Notes: generated from the letters alone by a model not told the origin. Shown: positions 8,588 to 17,653, counted from the stretch's first letter. The stretch is 64,000 bases of DNA from Neorhizobium populisoli (GCF_019430945.1 NZ_JAHYCB010000012.1:62001-126000), one strand, 5' to 3'. Numbers and translations: made by a program.

Positions 8588-9526
8588 GTGCGCATCCGCC
8601 AGCTTGAATCATTCGTCTGCATCTGTGAACTCGGGAGCATCACCCAGGCCGCTGCCGCGCTGAACATCGTGCAGCCGGCGCTTGGCGCACAGATCAGCTC
8701 GCTGGAGGAAGAGCTCGGTGTCCAGCTTCTGGAACGCGGCCGGCGCGGCACGACGGTGACACCGGCGGGTGTCTATTTTCTTGCGGAAGCAAAGAAGATC
8801 CTCGAACACGTTTCCACCATCAAAAAGACCATCAAGACGTTTGCGCCGGGCGAGAAGGAACATATCCTGATCGGCCTCACCGCCAGCCTTTCGGCGATGC
8901 TTGCCGGGGCACTGGCGCAGGATCTCAGCCAGCTTTCGCACTCGGTTTCAGTCCAGGTCGTGGAAGACATGAGCCATCTGCTCGGCGAACGCGTTGCGCG
9001 TGGCGATCTCGATTTTGCGCTGGCCTTTAACGTGCCGGATCACAAGGCGCTGCGAAAACGCCCGCTGTTGCAGGAGTCCGTATTCTTCATCACCAGCCCC
9101 AACTCGCCCTTCGGCAGGGAAGGGCCGATCGAGATGGCGGAGCTCGCCAAGGCGACGTTCGTCATCCCGACGGAAAAGGGGCAGATCATCCACCTTTTGA
9201 AGGATGCGATGATTCAGTACGGGCTGCAGCTCAACGTCGCTTTCCAGGTCGAATCCATGGATGCGATCAAGGGCATGATCGCCGATGGTATGGCCTGTGC
9301 GGTGCTACCCTACGGCAATGTGGGGCGTGAGGTAAAGGCCGGCATGCTGATCGCGCGGCGCATCGTCAATCCGCCACTGACCAGGACGCTCTACATGCTG
9401 CAGCAGGCCAGTGGCACGATGAGTGAAGCGGGCAGAGAGGCCGAAGCAGTAATCGCCCAGAGCATCAGCCTGCTTGCGAAAAACATTGCTTACGAACCCT
9501 TGGATCTGGCCGATCTTCATCACTGA
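8588..9526 (+). CDS. LysR-family transcriptional regulator (aromatic operon)
   Basis: A 312-residue LysR regulator. The N-terminal winged helix-turn-helix reads RIRQLESFVCICELGSITQ followed by AAALNIVQPALGAQISSLEEELG; the effector-binding domain fills the rest. A GTG start at 8588 is preferred because AAGGAG lies at a proper distance; an ATG at 8540 would add 16 residues that do not match the family. It is the last gene of the plus-strand group, separated by 102 bp from the aldolase-fold gene, so it may have its own promoter. Its likely ligand is the operon substrate or an intermediate. Confidence 0.88.
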   Translation: MRIRQLESFVCICELGSITQAAAALNIVQPALGAQISSLEEELGVQLLERGRRGTTVTPAGVYFLAEAKKILEHVSTIKKTIKTFAPGEKEHILIGLTASLSAMLAGALAQDLSQLSHSVSVQVVEDMSHLLGERVARGDLDFALAFNVPDHKALRKRPLLQESVFFITSPNSPFGREGPIEMAELAKATFVIPTEKGQIIHLLKDAMIQYGLQLNVAFQVESMDAIKGMIADGMACAVLPYGNVGREVKAGMLIARRIVNPPLTRTLYMLQQASGTMSEAGREAEAVIAQSISLLAKNIAYEPLDLADLHH

Positions 9527-9553
9527 AGCGATTTACGGCGCTGCGCTATCGCC

Positions 9554-10354
9554 TCAGAAATCGATAGACAGCGGCAGGCAAAGCGGCGTGCCATCTGCGG
9601 GATGTGGAATGACCATCGCATCGACGTCGAAAACCGTCCTGATGAGATCAGGCGTCAGCAGATCCACCGGCCGGCCGGCCGCATGAATGCCGCCATTGGC
9701 GACCGCCACGATATGGTCGGCATATTGCGCCGCGTGGTTCAGGTCGTGAACCACCATGACGATGGTCCGACCCTGCGTGCGGTTCAGATCCCGCAACAGG
9801 TTTAGCACTTCGAGCTGGTGAGCGATGTCCAGATAGGTGGTCGGTTCGTCGAGCAGCAAGATCGGCGTTTCCTGGGCAAGCGCCATGGCGATCCAGGCGC
9901 GCTGACGCTGGCCGCCGGAAAGCCGGTCGAGTGGCCGCTCCGTCAAGTCGGACAAGCCCGTCGCGGCAAGCGCCTGCTCAACGATTTCCTCGTCATGACG
10001 GGTGGTGCGCGTCAGCATTCCCTTGTGTGGATGGCGGCCGAAGCGGCAGAGCTGCCGCACCGTCAGCCCGTCCGGCGAGACGGGGCTCTGCGGCAAAAGT
10101 GCCAGCGTCCGCGCGATGTCGCGGCTTGGCAAGCCGGCGATCGCCCTGCCGTCGAGCAGAACAGTTCCATCGATCGGCTGCAGAATGCGGCCGAGCGTCT
10201 TCAAAAGCGTCGACTTGCCGCTGCCATTGGCGCCGATCATCGCGGTGATCTTGCCGTCCGGAATGGCGATATCGACATGTTCGAGGATTTTCGTCGTCGC
10301 GTAACCGAGCGAGAGGTCTTTCGAGGAAAGACGGGAATGGCTGGCTTCAGTCAT
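9554..10354 (-). CDS. fecE: ferric-citrate-type ABC transporter ATPase, FecE-like
   Basis: A 266-residue ATPase of the siderophore/haem/vitamin B12 import class. Walker A is GANGSGKSTLL near residue 43, the signature is LSGGQRQRAWIAMALAQ, Walker B is ILLLDEPTTYLD and the H-loop is VVHDLNHA. TTYLDIAHQLEVL is characteristic of the FecE/FepC group. It is the last gene of a minus-strand operon in fecA-B-C-D-E order and overlaps the preceding permease gene by 8 bp. It converges with the LysR gene, only 27 bp away, with no clear terminator between them. Confidence 0.9.
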   Translation of the reverse strand: MTEASHSRLSSKDLSLGYATTKILEHVDIAIPDGKITAMIGANGSGKSTLLKTLGRILQPIDGTVLLDGRAIAGLPSRDIARTLALLPQSPVSPDGLTVRQLCRFGRHPHKGMLTRTTRHDEEIVEQALAATGLSDLTERPLDRLSGGQRQRAWIAMALAQETPILLLDEPTTYLDIAHQLEVLNLLRDLNRTQGRTIVMVVHDLNHAAQYADHIVAVANGGIHAAGRPVDLLTPDLIRTVFDVDAMVIPHPADGTPLCLPLSIDF

Positions 10355-11354
10355 GGCGGCCGGCCTCCTTGATGAGCAAGAAGATGAGGTAGGGGCCGCC
10401 GATGACGGCCGCGACGATGCCCGCCGGGATTTCGTTCGGCAGGGCGATAACGCGACCGATCAGATCTGCGGCGGACAGCGTCAGCGCGCCGATCAAGGCG
10501 CTGACCGGCAGGAGATGACGGGCGCGGGCTCCGACCAGAAGACGCGCGGCATGCGGCGCGAGCAGGCCAAGAAAGCCCATGCTGCCGACGCTTGCCACGG
10601 CCCCTGCCGTCAAAAGCACCGAGACGGTGATAAGGCCGCCGCGGAGCCGGCCTGGTAAAATCCCGAGGCTGATCAGTGTCTCATCGCCGAACCCGCCGGC
10701 ATCGAGTCTCAAGCCGGCAATGAAGACTAGCGGCAGGCAGAGGACGAGCCAAAGTGACAGCGCCATGACCTTGGCACCTGTACTGCCGTAAACGCTGCCG
10801 GCGAGCCAGATCATCGACTGGTCGGCTCGGGTCGGGAAGAGAACCATAACATATTGCATCAGCGCCTGTCCGAAGAGGCCGATCGCCACGCCGACGAGCG
10901 CGAGCGCTGCGATGCCGCCGCCGAAGCTGCGCCCGATTGTCAGCAGCATCATCGCGCCAACCACCGCGCCGGCGACGACACCTGCGGGGATCGACCAGAT
11001 CGCCAAGGCAGGCGGGCTGACAAGGCCGGCAAGGAATGCGCCGAGGCCGGCGCATTTGGTGATGCCGACCACGTCCGGCGAGGCAAGCGGATTGCGCAAG
11101 GCGCCTTGCAGGAAAACGCCGGCCATGCCGAAGGAGGCACCGGCGAGAATGGAGATGACGACGCGCGGTGCGCGATATTGCGTGACGATGAAGGCGCTCT
11201 TGCCGCCGGCCAGCCCATCGACGACCTGGCTCACCGACAACGTCACCGCACCGATCGTCATGCCGAGAACGGCGATCGCAAGGATCACTGCAAGCGCAAT
11301 CATCCCGGCGCTGAAGGCGCGGAGATCGGCGCGGTTCGTGACGCTGGCGCTCAT
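10347..11354 (-). CDS. fecD: ferric-citrate-type ABC permease, FecD-like
   Basis: A 335-residue polytopic membrane protein of the FecCD family, with about ten hydrophobic segments. Family landmarks include YRAPRV early on, LQGALRNPLASPDVVGI and the C-terminal GSMGFLGLLAPHAARLLVG and DLIGR(V)IALPNEIPAGIVAAV. The start at 11354 gives an ATGA overlap with the upstream permease stop; a longer reading on the same frame would add about 195 residues that lie inside that gene and do not look like membrane protein. It pairs with FecC to form the channel. Confidence 0.9.
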   Translation of the reverse strand: MSASVTNRADLRAFSAGMIALAVILAIAVLGMTIGAVTLSVSQVVDGLAGGKSAFIVTQYRAPRVVISILAGASFGMAGVFLQGALRNPLASPDVVGITKCAGLGAFLAGLVSPPALAIWSIPAGVVAGAVVGAMMLLTIGRSFGGGIAALALVGVAIGLFGQALMQYVMVLFPTRADQSMIWLAGSVYGSTGAKVMALSLWLVLCLPLVFIAGLRLDAGGFGDETLISLGILPGRLRGGLITVSVLLTAGAVASVGSMGFLGLLAPHAARLLVGARARHLLPVSALIGALTLSAADLIGRVIALPNEIPAGIVAAVIGGPYLIFLLIKEAGRHD

Positions 11355-12367
11355 CTTACCCTCTGCCTCCAGAGAATCATCAGGAAAGCCGGCGCACCGA
11401 TCAGTGCCGTGACAATCCCGACCGGGGTTTCTGCCGGAAAGGCCGTCATGCGCCCGATAAGGTCGGCCGAGTTCAGGAGCAGCGGGCCGCAGATGGCGCT
11501 GAGAATAATAACCGCCATGTGATCCCCGCCCACAAGCCGCCGCACGATATGCGGCACCAGCAGGCCGATGAAGCCGATCGGACCGCTGACGGCGACAGCG
11601 GAACCGGCAAGGATGACGATGATGATTGCGGCCAATCCGCCGACGCGTTTCGCATTCTGGCCGAGGGACAGGCCGGTGGTTTCGTCCAGCGCCAGAATGT
11701 CGAAATGACGGCCGGCGATCAGCGCCGCTGCGGCACCTGTCAGCGTAAAGGGCAGAATGATCCAGACCTTGGACCATTGGGCACCATTGATCGAGCCGGC
11801 CAGCCAGTAGACGATATCCTGTGCCGTATTGTTGGCGATCAGGATCGCCTGCACGAGGGCGGCCAGCACCAGCTGGATCGAAATGCCGGCAAGCGCCAGT
11901 TTCATGTCGTTCATCGTGCCGGATGCGGCGAGCGCCCACATGGCAAATCCGATGGTAGCGGCACCCGCAAAGGCCGGCCAGACCATGCCCGCACCGCGGA
12001 TTTCCGGCCAGAAGATCAGGCAGACGACGATGACCAGCGACGCGCCGGCATTGATGCCGAAGGTCTGGGGGGAAGCAAGCGGATTGCGCGTCAGCGTCTG
12101 GATCAGTACGCCGGCAATGGCGAGATTGGTGCCGACGGCGATGGCGAGCATAGCGCGGGGCAGGCGGACATCCCAGACCAGTGCGCTGTCCGCCGAGCCA
12201 TCCGGAGAAAAGAGCAGGTTCAAGGCGCGCGAGACCGGCAGGTTGGAAACGCCGAACGTAATGCCCGCAACGATCGCGATCGCCAGAAGAACGAGAAAAA
12301 CGGCCCCGACCGCGATGGGATTTACAGGGCCGTTCCGTGTCTCAGATTTTGCGATACTCGCGGCCAC
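11351..12367 (-). CDS. fecC: ferric-citrate-type ABC permease, FecC-like
   Basis: A 338-residue FecCD-family permease with the family blocks VWDVRLPRAMLAI, LIQTLTRNPLASPQTFGI, SGPIGFIGLLVPHIVRRLVG and DLIGRMTAFPAETPVGIVTAL. It is homologous to its operon neighbour FecD and makes the heterodimeric inner-membrane channel with it. The gene starts 3 bp after the binding-protein stop codon and overlaps the next gene by four bases, indicating translational coupling. Confidence 0.9.
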   Translation of the reverse strand: MAASIAKSETRNGPVNPIAVGAVFLVLLAIAIVAGITFGVSNLPVSRALNLLFSPDGSADSALVWDVRLPRAMLAIAVGTNLAIAGVLIQTLTRNPLASPQTFGINAGASLVIVVCLIFWPEIRGAGMVWPAFAGAATIGFAMWALAASGTMNDMKLALAGISIQLVLAALVQAILIANNTAQDIVYWLAGSINGAQWSKVWIILPFTLTGAAAALIAGRHFDILALDETTGLSLGQNAKRVGGLAAIIIVILAGSAVAVSGPIGFIGLLVPHIVRRLVGGDHMAVIILSAICGPLLLNSADLIGRMTAFPAETPVGIVTALIGAPAFLMILWRQRVR

Positions 12368-12370
12368 GGC

Positions 12371-13291
12371 TCACTCGACCTTATAGACCTTGGCGAGGAT
12401 TTCCCTGACGATCAGCTCCGCTGTCTTCAGGCCGCGGAAGCGCGAGAACTGGTTTCGGTCCACCTCGAAGACCATACCGTTCTTGACGGCGGAAATATTC
12501 TGCCAGGCGGCATTGCCCTTCCACTGTTCGAAGACCGTGCCAGGGCTGTCGGTTGCGACAAGAAATACATCCGGATTGACCGCTACCAGCCGCTCGAGAC
12601 CCGCGCCGCTCTCGACGGCATCCTTGGAATCGATTGCCGGCGTCAGACCCATGGCCTTGAAGACCGAGCCGGTGAAGGACGAGGACGAATGCAGGGCCAT
12701 GGAGTCCGGATTGGCGACGGCCAGCATGAAACGTCGCTTCTCGCCGGCCGGGATCTTGCCGATCAGTGCCTTGATCCGAGCCTCGTGCTCGGCGATAACC
12801 TTCTCGCCCTTCGCCTTGTCACCCAATGCATCGGCAATGGTTACGACTGAAGCCTTGATCGTCTCGTAATCGCCTTCCCAGCTGTTCAGCACGATGGTCG
12901 GGGCAAGCTGGCTGAGCTGCGGGTAGATCGCCGAATGGCGCAGATCGTCGGCGATGATCAGATCTGGCGACAGTGTGCTCACCAGTTCCAGATTGGGTTC
13001 GAGCCGGGTGCCGACGGAGGAATAATCGATCTTCTTTCCGACCAGTTGTTCGATGCGTTTCGGCTGGTTGTCGTCGGTAATGCCGACCGGCACGACGCCG
13101 AGAGCGTCCAGCGCCTGCACGAAGGAAAATTCCATCGCGACGACGCGCGCCGGCTTCCCAGAAATCTCCGTCTTGCCGCGCAAGTGGGTGATCGTTCGGG
13201 TTTCCTGAGCCTGCACAAATGGTGGGGCGGCAACAACAGTTGCTGCCAGTGTCAGGATAAATGCAGAAAGAACATTTCGTCGCGTCGTCAT
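12371..13291 (-). CDS. fecB: periplasmic ferric-citrate-binding protein, FecB-like
   Basis: A 306-residue secreted binding protein with signal peptide MTTRRNVLSAF... cut near AQA at residue 29. The mature region has the pattern known from FecB: RVVAMEFSFVQALDALGV, PVGITDDNQPKRI, VGTR-x-EPNLE and LSPDLIIAD-x-RH. It lies between the outer-membrane receptor and the permease genes, as in the Escherichia coli fec operon. The ATG at 13291 is chosen because the earlier in-frame start would put 39 charged residues before the leader. Citrate-hydroxamate or another carboxylate siderophore is possible instead of dicitrate. Confidence 0.88.
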   Translation of the reverse strand: MTTRRNVLSAFILTLAATVVAAPPFVQAQETRTITHLRGKTEISGKPARVVAMEFSFVQALDALGVVPVGITDDNQPKRIEQLVGKKIDYSSVGTRLEPNLELVSTLSPDLIIADDLRHSAIYPQLSQLAPTIVLNSWEGDYETIKASVVTIADALGDKAKGEKVIAEHEARIKALIGKIPAGEKRRFMLAVANPDSMALHSSSSFTGSVFKAMGLTPAIDSKDAVESGAGLERLVAVNPDVFLVATDSPGTVFEQWKGNAAWQNISAVKNGMVFEVDRNQFSRFRGLKTAELIVREILAKVYKVE

Positions 13292-13358
13292 CTTGAACCG
13301 TTTCCATCCGTTGTCATGCGGACCGGCAAAGCCGGCCCGCAATTTCGTTGATATGGCC

Positions 13359-15506
13359 TTAAAAGGCAACCGAAGCGTTGAGGAAGAATGTCCGCGGCTG
13401 ACCGGCAAACTTGCCGCCGTTGTTGTCCGTCGAGCGGGTGAAATATTCGTTGTCGAACAGGTTTTTCACACCGAACACAAACTTCGGAGCGTTCTTCTGG
13501 TCTTCCGTCTGATATGCAACGCGGAGGTTGACGATGCCATATCCCGGAATGTCGCCGAGGCGACCCGTTGCATCCTCGTCGCGCACATAGGTGCCGCTGT
13601 CCGGATTGCCGGGTGAATGCTGGCCGGATTGCGCGAAGACGTCGGCGTTCACGATCCAGTCCTCGTAACAGTAGCTCGCACCGATCGAACCGACATGGCG
13701 GGAATAGAACGGCAGGTCCTGTCCCTTGAACCCGCCGGCTTCATAGGTCGCCTCGGTATAGGTATAGGTCGCATAAATCGACAGGCCTTCAAGCCATGGC
13801 GCGATGCCTCCCATGTCGTATTGTGTGGCGGCTTCTATGCCCTGGTGCTTGGTCGCGCCAAGGTTCGTCCAGATGCCTTCGCCGACGATGGTTCTGCCGA
13901 GGTAGAGTTCCTCGTCGAAATCGATGTAGAAGGCGGTCAGTTCGGCGCTGAAACCGTCACCCTGGTAATGGGTTCCGATCTCGTAGGTCGTCGCCTTTTC
14001 CGGGTGCAAGCCATCCGTCGTCGATGCGAGGTGGCTGTATTGCTGCGGGCCGAACGAGACGCCGACATTGCCGAAGACGCTCCATGCATCGTTGACCTGA
14101 TAGGCGACCGAAAGCGTCGGCAAAAGTTCGCGCGCTTCGACTTCCGGATTGGAAACGTCGGTCACCACACCGCCGGTCAGGTTGGTGATGTCGTTATGGG
14201 TGCTGATCAATTCGTAGCGGGCGCCTGGCGTGACTGTCCAGTTGCCGATCTTGATCTTATCGTCGATGTAGAAGGCGTGAGCGGTCGTGCCGCCGTCGCT
14301 CGTCTGATAGGTGCCCATCGGCAGGCCACGGGGATCGACGCCGGTTGCCCGGTCGTAAAATGCCGTGCGTGCCGCGACTTCGGAGCTTTCCTCCCAGAGG
14401 AAACGGTACCCGACCGTCAGCTCGTGATCCGTATCGCCGAGTTCGAAAAGGCGCGAATAACGTGGCTCGATACCGAAATATTCGTATTCGCGCGGCGCCG
14501 ACGTCAGGCGATAGAGCCCGGCATTGGCGCCTGTTCCCTGTTGTTCGACATGGCTGCCGCGGAACGAGTTCACGTAATAGGCCAGAACCTCGAAATTGTT
14601 CTCGCCGTCATTGTGCTGATAGCGCAGCGAGATGTCGTTGCGGCGGCCACTGAAGTCGTCCCACCGGCGGGTGGACTGATACGGCTCGTCGGCATATTCG
14701 GCGCTGGTCAGGCCGCCCGGCATTTTACCTTCGCCGCTATAATGATGGTACTGGATGCCGAGCGTATCCGTGTCGGAAATCTCGTATTTGCCTTTCAGGA
14801 TCAGGTCGTCGATATCCGTGCGGTCGTTGCTGTCGCGAAAGCCTTCGCCGTGGATGCCGGAATAGAGAAGGGCGGCACCCAGGCCGTCGTCGTTTGTACC
14901 CCCGACAAAGAAGGTTGGCGTTGCTTTCACATGGCCGTTGTTGCCGGCGATTTCCGTGCCGGAGCCAAACCGCACCGTCGGATCGTCGGGAATGGGATGC
15001 GTCACGAAGTTGATGATGCCGCCGACATTCTGCGGTCCGTACCGAACGGAGCCCGCACCGCGGACGACGTCTACGGTATCGACATTGCCGAGCGTCAGGG
15101 GAAACAGCGACAGCTGTGGCTGGCCATACGGCGCGTAGGAGAGGGGGATGCCATCCATCAGAACCGTCGAACGCGGCGAAAGCCGCGAGGCTAGGCCACG
15201 GACGCCGAGGTTCAGCGACACGTCGCTGCCGCCGGTACCGTTGCTCTCCTGCACCTGAACGCCGGGAATCTGGTTGAGCGCATCGCGGATGTCCTGCACG
15301 CCGCGTTCTTCGAACGCCTTCCGCTCGATGATGGTGCGGGCACCGGCATGATTGAAGATTTTTTCCTCATTCGGCTGATCGAGCCAGTTGCCCGTAAGGA
15401 CGATCGGCGTCAGCGTGGTGTCTGCGTCCTGCGCAAAGCCATGGGCCGGGATCAGCGCGACGGCAGCTAGTAGAGGGGCTTTTAGAGCCTTGTTTCGGTT
15501 GGACAT
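13359..15506 (-). CDS. fecA: TonB-dependent outer-membrane receptor, FecA-like without signalling domain
   Basis: A 715-residue outer-membrane receptor. It has a signal peptide (MSNRNKALKAPLLAA..., cut after GFAQ), a TonB-box-like LTPIVLTG close to the mature N-terminus, a plug domain (DIRDALNQIPGVQVQES, VVRGAGSVRYGPQNVGGIINF) and a 22-strand barrel ending in the aromatic residue of SVAF. The N-terminal STN signalling extension that lets E. coli FecA talk to FecR is absent, and no fecI or fecR lies nearby. AGGGGG precedes the chosen ATG at 15506. The receptor is the first gene of the fec operon. The ligand is inferred from the FecB match. Confidence 0.88.
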   Translation of the reverse strand: MSNRNKALKAPLLAAVALIPAHGFAQDADTTLTPIVLTGNWLDQPNEEKIFNHAGARTIIERKAFEERGVQDIRDALNQIPGVQVQESNGTGGSDVSLNLGVRGLASRLSPRSTVLMDGIPLSYAPYGQPQLSLFPLTLGNVDTVDVVRGAGSVRYGPQNVGGIINFVTHPIPDDPTVRFGSGTEIAGNNGHVKATPTFFVGGTNDDGLGAALLYSGIHGEGFRDSNDRTDIDDLILKGKYEISDTDTLGIQYHHYSGEGKMPGGLTSAEYADEPYQSTRRWDDFSGRRNDISLRYQHNDGENNFEVLAYYVNSFRGSHVEQQGTGANAGLYRLTSAPREYEYFGIEPRYSRLFELGDTDHELTVGYRFLWEESSEVAARTAFYDRATGVDPRGLPMGTYQTSDGGTTAHAFYIDDKIKIGNWTVTPGARYELISTHNDITNLTGGVVTDVSNPEVEARELLPTLSVAYQVNDAWSVFGNVGVSFGPQQYSHLASTTDGLHPEKATTYEIGTHYQGDGFSAELTAFYIDFDEELYLGRTIVGEGIWTNLGATKHQGIEAATQYDMGGIAPWLEGLSIYATYTYTEATYEAGGFKGQDLPFYSRHVGSIGASYCYEDWIVNADVFAQSGQHSPGNPDSGTYVRDEDATGRLGDIPGYGIVNLRVAYQTEDQKNAPKFVFGVKNLFDNEYFTRSTDNNGGKFAGQPRTFFLNASVAF

Positions 15507-15636
15507 TGATATCCCCCTGATATCGATTGAAGGCATAGGAAATCTGCTCCGTGCGACGGCGCCGCGCGGATTGTTCGCAAAATGGTGAAAGGTTAAGTCG
15601 GTGACGGGACCGGGCCGCGGGCGATCATGCCGGCGG

Positions 15637-15655
15637 CGGGGCGTTAAAAGCCCCG
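15637..15655 (-). promoter_or_regulatory. GC-rich hairpin in the fecA upstream region
   Basis: CGGGGC (15637-15642) and GCCCCG (15650-15655) form a 6-bp stem with a 7-base AT-rich loop, about 130 bp upstream of the fecA start. It could fold in a leader RNA. Function is not known. Confidence 0.25.
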
Positions 15656-15723
15656 GAAAATATGGAAGCGATTCATGGCGACCTGCAGTGCTGTGACAAT
15701 CCGAAAATGCGTTTGTCGTGCTG

Positions 15724-15739
15724 ACTACAGTATTGTAGT
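15724..15739. promoter_or_regulatory. inverted repeat ACTACA-GTAT-TGTAGT upstream of fecA
   Basis: Two perfect 6-bp arms are separated by GTAT. It sits about 220 bp upstream of the fecA start, 9 bp from a longer palindrome. It is a plausible operator for an iron regulator or for the adjacent RpiR protein. Confidence 0.35.
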
Positions 15740-15748
15740 GGGAATTTC

Positions 15749-15779
15749 AACAAACATAACTGACAAAGTCATGTTTGTT
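15749..15779. promoter_or_regulatory. 31-bp palindrome between fecA and the RpiR gene
   Basis: The arms AACAAACAT (15749-15757) and ATGTTTGTT (15771-15779) are perfect, and three more inner pairs follow after one mismatch. It begins 10 bp beyond the RpiR stop codon, so it could be a transcription end for that gene, but the arms are AT-rich and no T-tract follows. The alternative is an operator controlling fecA. Confidence 0.45.
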
Positions 15780-15789
15780 GTGGAATGCC

Positions 15790-16668
15790 TCAATCGCCGC
15801 GTTCGACGCCGACCCGGAGCGCGGTAAGCTTCTTTTTGGCCGCGAGCGCCTGTTCCTGATTTCTCACCGCCACGCCATAGGCTAGGATATCAGCAAGCAC
15901 GATGGCGCTGAGATTCCAGCTGGCGAGCTTGGAGCGCACTCCGAGACAGGTCAGGACGGCGGACGCGCGGTCGCGATAGATCTCCCTGAGCTGGATGCCG
16001 GAAACCAGGATGAGCTTGCATCCGGTCGCAGAGATCTGCTCGATGGCGAGCTTCAGTTCGGGCACTTCCCGCGAAGCATGAAACATCACGATGACGTCGT
16101 TCTCACGCAGATCTATGAGTTCATTGGCCAGCGCGAAGCTGGATGCGCCTGAAAAGCGCGTCCTGACCCCGACCCTGCTCAGAGATGTCGCGCAATGCCT
16201 TGCCGGGATCTCCGAGGTGCCCATGCCGAGACACCATACCGTATCGGCCTTTTCGATCATCTCGACCGATGAATGGACGGCCGCTTCATCCAGCTCGTCC
16301 TTTGTGGAGGACAGAACTTCGCAAGCCTCGGTAAACATCTGACCGGCCACTTTCGACAGATCGTCGCCCGTGGCGCGAAAACGATGCTCCAGCCGGTCCG
16401 CTGCTGGAACCGTCTTGGCCATCACGCGGCTCGAAAGGCGCTTCAGTTCGGGCAGGCCGCTAAAGCCCAACCGTTTGGCGGTGCGGATCACCGTCGCGTC
16501 GCTCGTTCCGGTTTCGCCGGCAATTTCCTCGGCACTTCGGAAGATGAGGATATCGATGGGCATGGCGACGAGGTGTTCGGCAACGGCCAGTTCCGACCTG
16601 CTCAGGGCGGACCGATGGCGGTCGAAATGCTCCTTGAGCACCTGGGATGTTCGCTCGCTGGTTTCCAT
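15790..16668 (-). CDS. MurR/RpiR-family transcriptional regulator
   Basis: A 292-residue regulator with an N-terminal helix-turn-helix of the RpiR type (SELAVAEHLVAMP, SAEEIAGETGTSDATVIRTAKRLGFSG) and a C-terminal SIS domain that in relatives binds phosphosugars (VWCLGMGTSEIPARHCATSL, GCKLILVSG). The ATG at 16668 removes 25 residues of poor fit from the longest reading. It lies immediately upstream of and co-directional with the fec operon, and downstream of a LysR gene. Its neighbours suggest it may control the fec operon, which would be an unusual target for a SIS-domain protein; this is inference. Confidence 0.85.
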   Translation of the reverse strand: METSERTSQVLKEHFDRHRSALSRSELAVAEHLVAMPIDILIFRSAEEIAGETGTSDATVIRTAKRLGFSGLPELKRLSSRVMAKTVPAADRLEHRFRATGDDLSKVAGQMFTEACEVLSSTKDELDEAAVHSSVEMIEKADTVWCLGMGTSEIPARHCATSLSRVGVRTRFSGASSFALANELIDLRENDVIVMFHASREVPELKLAIEQISATGCKLILVSGIQLREIYRDRASAVLTCLGVRSKLASWNLSAIVLADILAYGVAVRNQEQALAAKKKLTALRVGVERGD

Positions 16669-16739
16669 CGATGCTTGGGACCTCTCCGTGAAACAATTGC
16701 CCTTATCCCATCGAAGGGGTGAGGGAAACACTCTTCGGG

Positions 16740-17645
16740 TCAATGCACCAGGCCAGCGCCCTCTCTATACTGCTGCGTCATCCATTCGAGAAAAACCCGC
16801 AGGCGGGGCGAGAGCTGCCTTGTGTGGGAGTAGAGCGCATGCACCGGAATTGCCGGCGGCGGCATATCGCGCAGGATTTCCACCAAAGAACCGTTGGCAA
16901 TCTCGGCCTCGATTCTATAGCGCGGCACCTGGATGATGCCGAGCCCGGCGCAGGCAGAGGCGACATTGGTTTCAGCACCGGTCACGGTAATGACGGCCGG
17001 CAGTATGATCTCCCGGATCTTTCCGTCGACATGAAAGGCGAGGGGTGCGATGGAGGGCATGTCCGGCGCCAGAAGGCCGACCATGCGGTGGCCGTCCTCA
17101 AGGTCGTCCGGCGTTTTCGGCACGCCGAATTTTGACAGGTAGTCCGGGCTGGCAAACGTTCCGCGGGCAAGTTCCGCGAGCTTGCGCTGGATGAGGTTCG
17201 AATCCGACAGCGCGCCGACGCGCACGATGCAGTCATAACCTTCCCGCACCAGATCGATCGGCTGGTGGGTCTCGCTGATATGCAGCTGGATATCGGGATA
17301 GTGCTCGAGAAAGGCAGGCAGGCCTGGCAGCAGGAAATAACGCGCCTGCGTGCCGTGCAGATCGACCCGCAGCAGCCCGGATGGTTTGACACCACTGAAG
17401 CCGGCCTCCACATCTTCCAGATCGGCGATAAGCCGGATGCAGCGCTGATAGTAGGCTTCTCCATCGAGCGTCGGGCGAACCACGCGTGTCGTTCGTTCGA
17501 GCAGACGCACGCCGAGCCGCTGCTCCAGAAGTTTCACCGCGTCGGTTACCGTCGAGCGCGGAATGCCGAGGTCTTCCGCTGCCAGCGAGAAGCTGCGCCG
17601 TTCCGCAACGCGGGTAAAGATTCGCATGGCATCGAACCGATCCAT
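16740..17645 (-). CDS. LysR-family transcriptional regulator divergent from a dehydrogenase
   Basis: A 301-residue LysR regulator of the AaeR/DsdC-like cluster. The helix-turn-helix is in FTRVAERRSFSLAAEDLGI and STVTDAVKLLEQRLGVRLLERTTR; the effector domain follows. It is divergent from the short-chain dehydrogenase at 17760, with a 114-bp shared upstream region containing a long inverted repeat (17654-17697), the usual arrangement when the regulator controls its neighbour and itself. Confidence 0.88.
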   Translation of the reverse strand: MDRFDAMRIFTRVAERRSFSLAAEDLGIPRSTVTDAVKLLEQRLGVRLLERTTRVVRPTLDGEAYYQRCIRLIADLEDVEAGFSGVKPSGLLRVDLHGTQARYFLLPGLPAFLEHYPDIQLHISETHQPIDLVREGYDCIVRVGALSDSNLIQRKLAELARGTFASPDYLSKFGVPKTPDDLEDGHRMVGLLAPDMPSIAPLAFHVDGKIREIILPAVITVTGAETNVASACAGLGIIQVPRYRIEAEIANGSLVEILRDMPPPAIPVHALYSHTRQLSPRLRVFLEWMTQQYREGAGLVH

Positions 17646-17653
17646 TGTTCGCT

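Noticed and set aside
10854..11522. Plus-strand frame of 222 codons opposite the fecCD permease genes
   Set aside because: Charged, low-complexity translation antisense to membrane proteins; an expected artefact.
13617..15194. 525-codon plus-strand frame opposite fecA
   Set aside because: Antisense to a well-defined TonB-dependent receptor, with no domain and no Shine-Dalgarno sequence.
15761..15771. TGAC-AAA-GTCA inside the 31-bp palindrome as a RirA or other iron-box match
   Set aside because: It is too short and only loosely like the iron-responsive motifs I know; the larger palindrome is the stronger signal.
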